Made by a program: the position numbers and the translations under genes. 6,117 nucleotides of DNA, taken from the NCBI GenBank assembly GCA_025964455.1, contig JAOPYU010000050.1, positions 1-6,117 on the forward strand, in the 5' to 3' direction. This DNA comes from Thermoleophilia bacterium (GTDB lineage Bacteria; Actinomycetota; Thermoleophilia; Gaiellales; SKUG01). Below are positions 1 through 6,117 of this stretch, piece by piece (position 1 is the first letter of the stretch; every line of letters starts with the position of its first letter). The notes beneath the pieces were generated by a model. It was not told the DNA's origin, made no database searches, and worked only from the letters and a program-made list of their open reading frames with translations.

Positions 1-819
1 GCGCTCGCGCTCGGCGGCGGCTGGCTGCTCGAATCGGCGTGGCGGCGAGGGCGCACCCTCGGCGCGGCGGCGACCGCCGGCAGCGCCGCGGTGGTGGCAG
101 GGGCGGCGTGGTGGCTCGACTCGATCCGCGACACCAAGCGCATCGTGGTGACACCGTTCGTGGAAGCGCGTTGGGTCGGTGGTCTCGACCCGGATGGCAT
201 TCCCAAGGTCACGATCATCGTGGTGACGTTCGCGACCCTCGGGCTCGCGGCGTTCATCCGCCTGCGCTGGCGCGAGGGCACCTTCGAGCGCGACCTCGAC
301 GGACAGCACGCCCTGCCGCGGCACGCCTTCGCCGCCCTGCTCGTCGGTGCGATCGCGGTCGGCCTCGCGCCCGCGAGCGCGGAACGGCTCGAGAAGACCT
401 GGCAGCCGGAGGCGTACGTGCGGGCGCAACGAAACGATTCCACCTTCACGCGCATCGAGGTCTATCCGCCCAAGGCGCGGCAGGTCATCGCCGACTTCCC
501 GGACGGCTCGGTCGTGCTCGCGGCGTTCAACGACACGCGACGCATCGCATCGCTGGCGCCGGTCTACAGCATCGAGGAGAGCGTGTTGCGCCAGGTGGTG
601 TCGGACCCGCCCGCGCCGGGCGCCGAAGCTGCACGCCGCCTCGACGAGCTGGTCCGCGAGTGGGATGCGAGCTACGTGGCCGCGAACGCGTTCGACAAGC
701 CGTTCCGGCCGATGCTCGAGGCAGCGGCGGCAGACCCCGCTCGCTACGAGCTCATCGCGAGCGGCAACCTGCGCGTCTACCGCGTGCTGGACGCTCCGGC
801 CGCGACGGCCTCGTCCTAG
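1..819 (+). CDS. C-terminal part of multi-pass membrane protein, probable GT-C-type glycosyltransferase paralogue (5' truncated by window edge)
   Basis: The frame is open from the first base to TAG at 817-819, giving 272 visible residues; the true start lies off the left edge. Hydrophobic helices are visible at about residues 20-39, 68-87 and 108-126, followed by a soluble tail of about 145 residues. That tail contains FPDGSVVLA (166-174) and SLAPVYSIE (184-192), and ends with ASGNLRVYRVL (253-263). From memory, large actinobacterial membrane proteins with a GT-C-like architecture carry a similar C-terminal extracytoplasmic domain with a 'P-DG-VV-(10-15)-L-PVY' pattern. The linker and helix at about residues 55-90 resemble residues 533-573 of the membrane protein starting at 4349, so the two are probably paralogues. 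The catalytic N-terminal half is not in the window, so a glycosyltransferase role is inferred by family resemblance only. The gene converges on the flippase gene and overlaps it by 4 bases. A GTG at 91 is internal, since coding character continues upstream of it. Confidence 0.75.
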   Translation, partial: ALALGGGWLLESAWRRGRTLGAAATAGSAAVVAGAAWWLDSIRDTKRIVVTPFVEARWVGGLDPDGIPKVTIIVVTFATLGLAAFIRLRWREGTFERDLDGQHALPRHAFAALLVGAIAVGLAPASAERLEKTWQPEAYVRAQRNDSTFTRIEVYPPKARQVIADFPDGSVVLAAFNDTRRIASLAPVYSIEESVLRQVVSDPPAPGAEAARRLDELVREWDASYVAANAFDKPFRPMLEAAAADPARYELIASGNLRVYRVLDAPAATASS

Positions 820-2282
820 GGAACGTCCGCGTCGAGGACCGGCGCCGCCGGAGCGGCACGCCGCACGTCGACCAGACCGCTGCGGATCACGGCGAACAGC
901 CAGACGAGGCCGCAGGCTGCAGCGACCACGGTGGCCGCGAGGTCGTGATCGACCAGCAGAACGGGAACTGTCACGAGCAGCGCGAGCGCGAGGCCGCGCA
1001 CGGCGCGCGACGGCTCGAGCAGCGCGCCGTGGCGCACCCGGACCAGGGCGGCGAGGATCAGGCAGGTCGCGGCTGACACCGCGAGCGCAGCCCATGCGAC
1101 GCGGCCGGCGGCCCCGTCGACGTCGCCTCGAGCTGCCAGCACGCAGGCGACGGCCAACGCCGCAGCGCCCGCCACGGAGATCGCGATCGACTCGCGCAGG
1201 CGCCCGATCGCGACCTCGATCGCGACGAGGTTGGCGAGCAGCGTCACGGCGCCGGTCGCGAGCGCGAGCGGCAAGGTGACGAGCGCGGAGCTCTCGTAGT
1301 CGGCCCCGAACACGACGCGGGCTGCTGCGTCCCCGCCCGCGGCGAGGAGGAGCGTCGGGCCAGCGAGCAGGACGATCGAGTCAGTCATCGCATGTCGGAT
1401 GGCTGCGCCGCGCTCGGCGACCGACCGCGTGGCGGCGAGCGCGGGCACGATCGCGACGCTCGCGGCCTGCAGCAGGAAGAACGGGACGTGCGCGACGGTG
1501 CCGTACGCGACGTAGATGCCGACCTCGTGGGCGCGCTCACCGACCACGGCGCTCAACGCGAACACGTCGACCACGAAGTAGGAGGTCACGGCGATCGAGA
1601 CGAGCGAGATGGGGATGACAGCGCGTCGCATGCGGGAACGGATCGCGGCGGCATCGGCCTGCGCGACCGGATGACGCGTGACCAGCGGCAGCGCGGCCAC
1701 GAGCGGGGCCACGACATACCCGATCACGGCACCGTCGAGCCCGAGCAGCGCCGCGCCGCCCACGACGAACACGAGACGGGCGAGGGCGTACGCCACCTGC
1801 GTCAGCGCCTGACGTCCGTAGCTGCGCATGCCGGTCGGCCACGCGAGCAGCACGGCGTTGATACCGAACGTCAGCGCACCGAGCGCGCCGACGGCGATCT
1901 GGCTCGATCGCCCCGGGACGCCGAGCAGCTCGGCGACGAGCGGGGACAGCGCCGCACCCACGATCGTCAGCAGCACCGCGAGCTGCAGGCCCAAGGTTCG
2001 GCCAGCGCGCCACGCAGTGGCGGCATCGACGTCGCCGGCCGCCATCTCACGCGCCGTCACCGTCGACACACCCTTGACGAGCAGCGCGGTCAGGACCGTG
2101 ATCCACGCCATCACGACGCCGAAGACCCCGAACTCGATCGGCTCGAGCATGCGCGCCGTCGCGGTGGTGACCACGTAGGCCGTCACGACGTACAGGGCGT
2201 TCGCGATGGCCAGCAGCAGCATCCCGCGGCCGAAGCCGCTCGTGCTCGACGGGGCCTGGTTCACTGTCGCGACATCGCTCAC
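816..2282 (-). CDS. Oligosaccharide/polysaccharide flippase, MOP superfamily (PST/Wzx-like)
   Basis: This 488-aa protein is almost entirely hydrophobic, with about 14 predicted membrane helices (roughly residues 20-42, 49-71, 97-120, 126-148, 163-183, 184-203, 221-244, 252-280, 299-316, 331-352, 364-384, 393-415, 427-445 and 447-466). The length and helix count match Wzx/RfbX-type flippases. The N-terminal stretch FGVFGVVMAWITVLTALL (51-68), followed by a short polar VSTVTARE (72-79), is the typical second-helix region of this family. Known members move lipid-linked oligosaccharides across the cytoplasmic membrane for export or polymerisation; the substrate cannot be read from sequence. The GTG start at 2282-2280 is the first start codon after an in-frame TAG (2294-2292), the stop of the gene upstream, leaving a 9-base gap. 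Only a weak purine-rich GGGTAG lies before it, so expression probably depends on coupling to the upstream genes. The stop shares CTAG with the convergent gene at 1-819. Confidence 0.9.
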   Translation of the reverse strand: MSDVATVNQAPSSTSGFGRGMLLLAIANALYVVTAYVVTTATARMLEPIEFGVFGVVMAWITVLTALLVKGVSTVTAREMAAGDVDAATAWRAGRTLGLQLAVLLTIVGAALSPLVAELLGVPGRSSQIAVGALGALTFGINAVLLAWPTGMRSYGRQALTQVAYALARLVFVVGGAALLGLDGAVIGYVVAPLVAALPLVTRHPVAQADAAAIRSRMRRAVIPISLVSIAVTSYFVVDVFALSAVVGERAHEVGIYVAYGTVAHVPFFLLQAASVAIVPALAATRSVAERGAAIRHAMTDSIVLLAGPTLLLAAGGDAAARVVFGADYESSALVTLPLALATGAVTLLANLVAIEVAIGRLRESIAISVAGAAALAVACVLAARGDVDGAAGRVAWAALAVSAATCLILAALVRVRHGALLEPSRAVRGLALALLVTVPVLLVDHDLAATVVAAACGLVWLFAVIRSGLVDVRRAAPAAPVLDADVP

Positions 2283-2291
2283 CGCGCTACC

Positions 2292-2942
2292 CTACGCGGT
2301 GACATCCGCGAGGGCGTCGAGCACCTGCGGCGCGATGCGAGCCGCGTCGAGCTCGTGGTCCCACGCCAGCTCACGGACGGCGTGCTCGATCGATTCGTGA
2401 TCGAGCGGGGCACCGAGCGAGGCCTGGACCGTCACGCGCAGGTGACGTGCGAGGTCGCGCGCGGCATCGGCGTCGAGCCGCGCCTGCTCGCGCAGCACGC
2501 GGTCGAGCGGGTGCCCGGCCGGGGTCGTGAGCGGGTCCGGTGCCAGTGCGAGCAGCGGCTCGTGACCCTGCAGGAAGGAGTCGCCGATCGTGCCCGTCAG
2601 GCGCGTGCGCTGGCGAAATTCCGCCGCCAGGTCGCGCCTGACCGCGCCGCGCGCGACCAGGTCGAATCCCCACGCACGCGGGTCCTGGGCCACGAGGGCC
2701 ACGAGCTCGCGCCGCGCGCCGTGCATGGTGCGCAGCATCTCGACGCTGACGCCGAGCGCCTGTGCCTGCCCGGCGAGCGCGCCGTCACCGAGCGGGTCGT
2801 CATCGGCCGCCGGGGCGGCGACAGCTGCACGCTCGGATGGTTCCGTGACCGCGGCGCGCACGACCTCCCCCGTCGCCGCGCCATGCGGCGACTCGAGCGG
2901 GTTGCGGCCGCGGCCCCGGATCCAGTCGAGCAGTCGGCTCAC
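2292..2942 (-). CDS. Hypothetical protein, 216 aa, predicted cytoplasmic and mostly helical
   Basis: I do not recognise the family. The protein is soluble, with no signal peptide and no membrane helix. It opens with a short basic amphipathic segment (MSRLLDWIRGRGR, 1-13), followed by an Ala/Pro/acidic linker (about 15-55) that is probably disordered. From about residue 56 to the end it looks like a helical domain rich in Leu, Arg, Asp and Glu. Features there are an AWGFDLVARGAVRRDLAAEF segment (90-109), FLQGHEPLLALAP (123-135), and a final pair of helices (145-215) including ESIEHAVRELAWDHELDAAR (183-202). The GTG start overlaps the peptidase stop in a 4-base GTGA arrangement (2942-2939), a standard sign of translational coupling. 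No Shine-Dalgarno sequence precedes it, which fits reinitiation. The stop TAG (2294-2292) lies 9 bases before the flippase GTG, in the same frame. Operon position suggests a link to the peptidase or flippase, but no function can be assigned. Coding character (G/C-biased third positions, uninterrupted frame, tight junctions at both ends) supports a real gene. Confidence 0.78.
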   Translation of the reverse strand: MSRLLDWIRGRGRNPLESPHGAATGEVVRAAVTEPSERAAVAAPAADDDPLGDGALAGQAQALGVSVEMLRTMHGARRELVALVAQDPRAWGFDLVARGAVRRDLAAEFRQRTRLTGTIGDSFLQGHEPLLALAPDPLTTPAGHPLDRVLREQARLDADAARDLARHLRVTVQASLGAPLDHESIEHAVRELAWDHELDAARIAPQVLDALADVTA

Positions 2943-4216
2943 ACGGAGGCGGTTGCCGGCGCGAGCAGCTTCGCGAATCGCTCCTCGTCATCGAACGGGC
3001 CGACGACGGCGAGGTTCAGCTGGTCGCGGTTGCCGAACAGGGCAGATACGCGTCGCACGTCGTCGATCGTGATCGCGTCGATGGCGGCGAGCGCCTGTGC
3101 GGGCTCCCAGTAGCCGTCCTCGACGGCCTCGCGGCGCGCGCCGAACATGATCAGGCCGCGCGTGTCCTCGATGCCGAGCACGAACTTGCCCTTGAGGTAG
3201 TTCTTGGCCTTGGTGAATTCGGCGTCGTCGGGGCCGTGCTCGGCGAGCTTCTCGAGCTCCTCGAGGATGGTGGTGATCGCCAGGTCGATGCGGTTCGTGT
3301 CGACGCCCGCGGCGACGACCAGTGAGCCGGCATCGGTGTAGGCGTCGTGGTGGGAGTAGACGTAGTAGCAGAGCCCGCGACGCTCGCGCACCTCGGTGAA
3401 CAGGCGGCTCGACATGCCCCCGCCGAGGATCGCGTTCATCACGCCGATCGCGTAGCGGTCCTGGCTGTCGAGGCCGGGGGCGCGCACACCCAGCAGCAGG
3501 TGCGCCTGCTCCGAATCCTTGTGGTGCAGCTTCACGCGCGCGCCGTCCTGGGACCAGTCGGCACCGATGCGCGTGCCTTCGTTGGCACTCGGCAGCTCGC
3601 GGAACGCCTCGGTGGCCTTCTGCTTGGCGGCGGCGGAGACGTTGCCCGCCAGTCCGACAACGGTGCGGTTGGAGGTGTACCAGCGATCGGTGAAGGACTT
3701 GAACAGGTCGCGGTCGGCGCCCTTGATGACGTCCTCGGTGCCGATGATGTCCCAGCCGAGCGGCGTGTCGCCGTAGAGCAGCTCGTCATAGACCGTCCCG
3801 ACGTAGCGCTGGGGCAGGTCGCGGTACATCGCCATCTCCTCGAGGATCACGCCCTTCTCGCGCTCGATCTCCTCGCCGTCGAAGCGCGAGTGGAGCAGCA
3901 TGTCGGCGAGCACGTCGACCGCGAGCTCCAGGTGCTCGGAGGCGCACTTCACGTAGTAGCCGGTGTACTCCTTGCCGGTGAAGGCGTTGAAGTCGCCGCC
4001 GATGCCATCGATCTCGACGGAGATGTCGCGCGCCGTGGGGCGGCGCTCGGTGCCCTTGAAGAACATGTGCTCGGCGAAGTGGGCGATCCCGCTCTGGTGC
4101 GCTTCCTCGAAGCGCGAGCCCACGCCGAACATGACGAGCGCGGTCGCGCTCGGGGACTCCGGGTTGTGGGCGGTGAGCTGCCGCACGCCGTTGTCGATCG
4201 TCTCGAACTCGAACAT
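2939..4216 (-). CDS. Zinc-dependent peptidase, M16B family (processing-peptidase-like)
   Basis: The 425-aa length is usual for bacterial M16B peptidases. The inverted zinc motif HxxEH is HFAEH at residues 46-50, with H46 and H50 as ligands and E49 as catalytic base. The third ligand is E127 in GVILEEMAMYRD, 77 residues after H50, the spacing known from insulin-degrading enzyme and pitrilysin; E120 matches the second conserved Glu. NAFTGKEYTGYY (77-88) is the substrate-binding edge strand region. The second, non-catalytic half carries GGGMSSRLFTEVRERRGLCY (265-284), including R277 and Y284/Y285 in the conserved Arg-Tyr region. All key residues are present, so it should be active. Family members cleave short or unfolded peptides; the substrate here is unknown. 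No signal peptide is seen, so it is probably cytoplasmic. I chose ATG at 4216-4214 because it has a strong GAGGAG ribosome-binding site (4231-4226) and begins MFEFETIDNG, matching family N termini. An in-frame GTG at 4318 would add 34 unconserved residues. It is the first gene of the leftward operon, and its TGA overlaps the next start. Confidence 0.95.
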   Translation of the reverse strand: MFEFETIDNGVRQLTAHNPESPSATALVMFGVGSRFEEAHQSGIAHFAEHMFFKGTERRPTARDISVEIDGIGGDFNAFTGKEYTGYYVKCASEHLELAVDVLADMLLHSRFDGEEIEREKGVILEEMAMYRDLPQRYVGTVYDELLYGDTPLGWDIIGTEDVIKGADRDLFKSFTDRWYTSNRTVVGLAGNVSAAAKQKATEAFRELPSANEGTRIGADWSQDGARVKLHHKDSEQAHLLLGVRAPGLDSQDRYAIGVMNAILGGGMSSRLFTEVRERRGLCYYVYSHHDAYTDAGSLVVAAGVDTNRIDLAITTILEELEKLAEHGPDDAEFTKAKNYLKGKFVLGIEDTRGLIMFGARREAVEDGYWEPAQALAAIDAITIDDVRRVSALFGNRDQLNLAVVGPFDDEERFAKLLAPATASV

Positions 4217-4348
4217 CTCGTGATACTCCTCGGCGCCGGGCGCACGGTGACTGGTGGCTGGGGCGGCGCGCCGGACGGGTAGGGTGCCGTCGAGCGCGTC
4301 GTCCGTACTGCATACCACCCGACGCCGCCGCTCGAACGTCGATCCTGC
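4217..4348. promoter_or_regulatory. Divergent intergenic region, presumed promoters for the leftward operon and the rightward membrane-protein gene
   Basis: These 132 bases separate the peptidase start (minus strand) from the GT-C-like gene start (plus strand), so promoters for both directions are expected here by position. I found no convincing -35/-10 pair. The best elements are TAGGGT at 4280-4285 on the plus strand, which fits the actinobacterial TAnnnT -10 pattern but has no good -35 partner. On the minus strand, TATGCA (4314-4309) has TTCGAG 16 bases upstream, a poor match. A 10-base GC-rich palindrome CGGCGCGCCG lies at 4264-4273. The assignment is by gene arrangement; exact promoter positions are not supported. 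Confidence 0.4.
4226..4231 (-). promoter_or_regulatory. Ribosome-binding site of the M16 peptidase
   Basis: On the minus strand this reads GAGGAG, a near-perfect anti-16S match, with 9 bases between it and the ATG at 4216-4214. It is the only strong Shine-Dalgarno sequence near a start in this window. It decides the peptidase start in favour of MFEFETIDNG over the upstream in-frame GTG at 4318. Confidence 0.85.
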
Positions 4349-4354
4349 ATGCAG
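4345..4354. repeat. 10-bp perfect palindrome over the start codon of the GT-C-like gene
   Basis: CTGCATGCAG is a perfect inverted repeat that contains the ATG start (4349-4351). Its half-site CTGCAT also occurs at 4308-4313, 37 bases upstream. It could be a transcription-factor site or a small structure masking the start, but a 10-base palindrome is short enough to arise by chance. The structure is seen directly; any regulatory role is speculation. Confidence 0.3.
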
Positions 4355-6117
4355 CTGCTCCTCGACATCCTCCTGACGCTCGGTGCCGGCATTCTCGTGA
4401 TGCTCGTGCCGGGCGCGAGCATCCTCGCGCTCACTCGGATCGACCGCATCGTGCCGGCGCCGCTCGTGCCGGCGGCGGCGATCGCGCTCGGGCTGGTGCC
4501 GCTCACGGCCCTCACCGCCGCGACGCTGGCACTCCAGCAGCCGATCGAGTGGGTGCTTGCTGGGCTCGCCCTGATGACGGTGCTGTGCTGGCTGTCGCTT
4601 GCTTCACGCGTGCGCGCGCGTGCACGCGAGGAGCGGCGGAGCCGGCGCGACGCGACCCAGCCCACGCGGATGCAGTCGCTCGCGGAGCCGATCAGCGACG
4701 GCATCTTCGGGGAGTGGTGCCGGGGCATTCCGGCGCTGGCGCTCGCAGCGGCGACGGTGGCGGCGGTCATCGCGCTGCTGTCGGGATTCCATGCCTGGAA
4801 CGACTCGCTCTACCACATCGGCCAGGCCCAGAAGCTGCTGGCGCTCGATGCACCGAGCTTCGACAACACGCTGCAGTTCCGCGACGGCAGCGCCCACCCT
4901 GGCTATTTCATCCCGGTGTGGCAGGAAGTCATCGCGCTCGTCGCGTGGATCGCGCACGTGGATCCCGTGACCGCGGCGTGGATCATCCCGTCGATCACGA
5001 CCTGGATCGCGGTGCTCGCCTCGGGCGGTCTCGCGTGGACGCTGACACGAGCACGCGGGGCGGCGAATGTGGGTGCGATCGCGTGGGTCGTCATCGCGAT
5101 CGGCACGCTCCCCTTCACCGACGCCATCACCAACGGGATGCACCCCGGGGCCGTGGCGATCCACGTACTCATGCCGCTCGTCATCGCGATGGTGTTCGTG
5201 GGAAGCTGGGTCGAGCCGTGGCAGATCCGCGACGACGCGGGGCCGCGTGTGACGACACGGGCGGCGACGATCTTGGCTGGCGTCGCGACGGCGGGCATCG
5301 GCGTGCTGCACGTCTCCTACCTGTGGGTGCTCGGCATGGGCGTGCTCGGCTACGCGATCGTGTGGCTGCTGCGCGGGCCGTGGCCGCGCGCAGTGGTGGT
5401 GCGACACCTGTCGGTCGGTGGCACCATCCTCGTCGTGGCCGCGACGTGCCTGGCCCTGCTGCTGCCGGGCCTGGGCCGACTCGAGCAGTTCGGTCGCGAC
5501 GCCAAGTCGGAGCTCGCGGCGAATGAGCTCGGCCTGTACGCGGGCGAGAACGGGGCGAACCTCGACAAGGTCGTGCGTGGCGGGGCGGCGGACGACCACT
5601 ACCACCTGCGCGCCGACTATCTCGTGCTCGCGGGCGGGCTCGCGTTGCTCGGCCTGCTGGCGATCCCGCTCGCGCTCTTCGCGCCGCGGTGGCCCGGCGG
5701 CTGGTACCTGCTCGGCTCGGCGACGCTCGTGCTGCTGATCGCCCTGGTGGATCGCGTCTTCCCGCTCTTCGTGAACACGGTGTCACTCGACCAGGCGCGA
5801 CGCATCGAGCGGGTGTTGCCACTCGCCATGGGCCTCACGATGTTCGCGCTGTTCGTCGGTGCGATCGCAGCGCGTGCGAAGCGCGCCGTGGCGGTCGCCG
5901 TGTCAGTCGCCGGCATCGCGCTCATCTGGCTGCTCGCCGAAACCGTGCCGCCCCTCGCGGGCTACGGCGGGGAGCAGATCGTCGAGCCGCGCGTGCTCAC
6001 CGTCCTGCTCGGGATCCTGCTCATCGGCGGCCTCTGCTGGCTCGTCACGTTCGCCGCGCGGGCTGGGAAGCGCCCGATTCCGCTCCGCATCCGCATCGCC
6101 CAGGAGTGGAGCTGGCC
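4349..6117 (+). CDS. Large multi-pass membrane protein, probable GT-C-type glycosyltransferase (3' truncated by window edge)
   Basis: The frame is open from ATG at 4349 to the right edge, giving 589 residues with no stop. ATG 4349 is the first start codon after an in-frame TAG at 4280-4282. No clear Shine-Dalgarno sequence precedes it (the last bases are CGATCCTGC), so initiation may be weak. Hydrophobic helices are at about residues 4-29, 39-62, 67-85, 127-145, 186-203, 208-232, 238-256, 268-287, 304-340 (two), 355-373, 422-444, 450-470, 487-508, 511-530 and 549-570. The loop after the fourth helix, HAWNDSLYHIGQAQKLLALD (148-167), then HPGYFIPVWQEV (183-194) and a helix ending HVDP (203-206), is the pattern expected of GT-C-fold enzymes. 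There an acidic residue in the first large extracytoplasmic loop (here D152) often serves catalysis. Residues 478-492 (VSLDQARRIERVLPL) form another conserved-looking loop. The likely role is transfer of a sugar from a lipid-linked donor outside the membrane; acceptor and sugar are unknown. The C-terminal soluble domain expected from the paralogue at 1-819 would lie beyond the window. Confidence 0.8.
   Translation, partial: MQLLLDILLTLGAGILVMLVPGASILALTRIDRIVPAPLVPAAAIALGLVPLTALTAATLALQQPIEWVLAGLALMTVLCWLSLASRVRARAREERRSRRDATQPTRMQSLAEPISDGIFGEWCRGIPALALAAATVAAVIALLSGFHAWNDSLYHIGQAQKLLALDAPSFDNTLQFRDGSAHPGYFIPVWQEVIALVAWIAHVDPVTAAWIIPSITTWIAVLASGGLAWTLTRARGAANVGAIAWVVIAIGTLPFTDAITNGMHPGAVAIHVLMPLVIAMVFVGSWVEPWQIRDDAGPRVTTRAATILAGVATAGIGVLHVSYLWVLGMGVLGYAIVWLLRGPWPRAVVVRHLSVGGTILVVAATCLALLLPGLGRLEQFGRDAKSELAANELGLYAGENGANLDKVVRGGAADDHYHLRADYLVLAGGLALLGLLAIPLALFAPRWPGGWYLLGSATLVLLIALVDRVFPLFVNTVSLDQARRIERVLPLAMGLTMFALFVGAIAARAKRAVAVAVSVAGIALIWLLAETVPPLAGYGGEQIVEPRVLTVLLGILLIGGLCWLVTFAARAGKRPIPLRIRIAQEWSW

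Noticed and set aside
800..840. Search for a bidirectional terminator at the convergent gene junction
   Set aside because: The two stop codons overlap and I saw no stem-loop followed by a T-run on either strand, so no terminator is annotated.
39..1279. Arg-rich plus-strand frames at 39-1076 and 347-1279 over the left membrane-protein gene and the flippase 3' end
   Set aside because: The compositions are Arg/Ala/Gly/Pro-rich without motifs. The frame beginning at base 1 gives membrane helices and a recognisable C-terminal domain, so these are shadows.
1392..3113. A 573-residue open frame on the plus strand across the flippase, unknown and peptidase genes
   Set aside because: Its translation is dominated by Arg, Asp, His, Gly and Glu with no domain signature. 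It lies antisense to three well-supported genes, as expected for shadow frames in GC-rich DNA.
4264..4273. CGGCGCGCCG palindrome in the divergent intergenic region as an operator or terminator stem
   Set aside because: It is only 10 bases, made purely of G and C in a GC-rich region, with no loop or T-run and no second copy nearby. Chance is the simplest explanation.
3347..4282. A 311-residue plus-strand open frame opposite the peptidase
   Set aside because: It is antisense to a gene with complete M16 catalytic motifs. The Val/Ala/Glu/Leu-rich composition is a by-product of the codon bias of the real gene.
4604..5605. A 333-residue minus-strand open frame opposite the GT-C-like gene
   Set aside because: It is low-complexity Arg/Asp/His-rich sequence with no family resemblance. 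The plus-strand frame encodes a coherent multi-pass membrane protein over the same stretch.
4481..5883. Many GCGATCGC-like octamers resembling the cyanobacterial HIP1 repeat
   Set aside because: They fall mostly inside membrane helices where Ala-Ile-Ala is encoded as GCG ATC GCG. Codon preference explains them without a dispersed repeat.

Overview
This is a GC-rich, tightly packed chromosomal window. By eye about two thirds or more of bases are G/C, with strong G/C preference at third codon positions. The codon use, GTG starts and protein types suggest a high-GC actinobacterium. Thermoleophilia (Solirubrobacterales-like) is my guess from the membrane-protein family; no rRNA or marker gene is present to confirm it.

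Layout. (1) Positions 1-819 (+) hold the C-terminal part of a large multi-pass membrane protein, cut by the left edge. (2) Positions 816-4216 (-) hold a compact three-gene operon, read right to left: a zinc-dependent M16B peptidase of 425 aa after start correction, an unrecognised 216-aa protein overlapping it by 4 bases (GTGA), and a 488-aa polysaccharide flippase of the MOP/PST (Wzx-like) type starting 9 bases further on. (3) Positions 4217-4348 are a 132-bp divergent intergenic region, the only substantial non-coding stretch. (4) From 4349 to the right edge (+) runs the first 589 residues of a second large multi-pass membrane protein with a GT-C-glycosyltransferase-like layout.

The two partial membrane proteins look like paralogues. 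The left fragment supplies the kind of C-terminal end that the right fragment lacks in this window, and the overlapping part (two membrane helices and the linker between them) aligns by eye. With the flippase between them, the region reads as part of a cell-envelope glycan or lipid-linked saccharide locus. The GT-C-like proteins would transfer sugars from lipid-linked donors on the outer face of the membrane, and the flippase would move lipid-linked intermediates across it. The M16 peptidase and the 216-aa protein are tied to the flippase by operon structure, but their functional connection to it is unknown.

I saw no RNA gene, mobile element, CRISPR array or convincing terminator. The most notable points are the M16 peptidase/unknown/flippase operon, the paralogous flanking membrane proteins, and the compact junctions, including a CTAG tetranucleotide that is the stop of both convergent genes. 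I see no clear evidence of a wholly new system.
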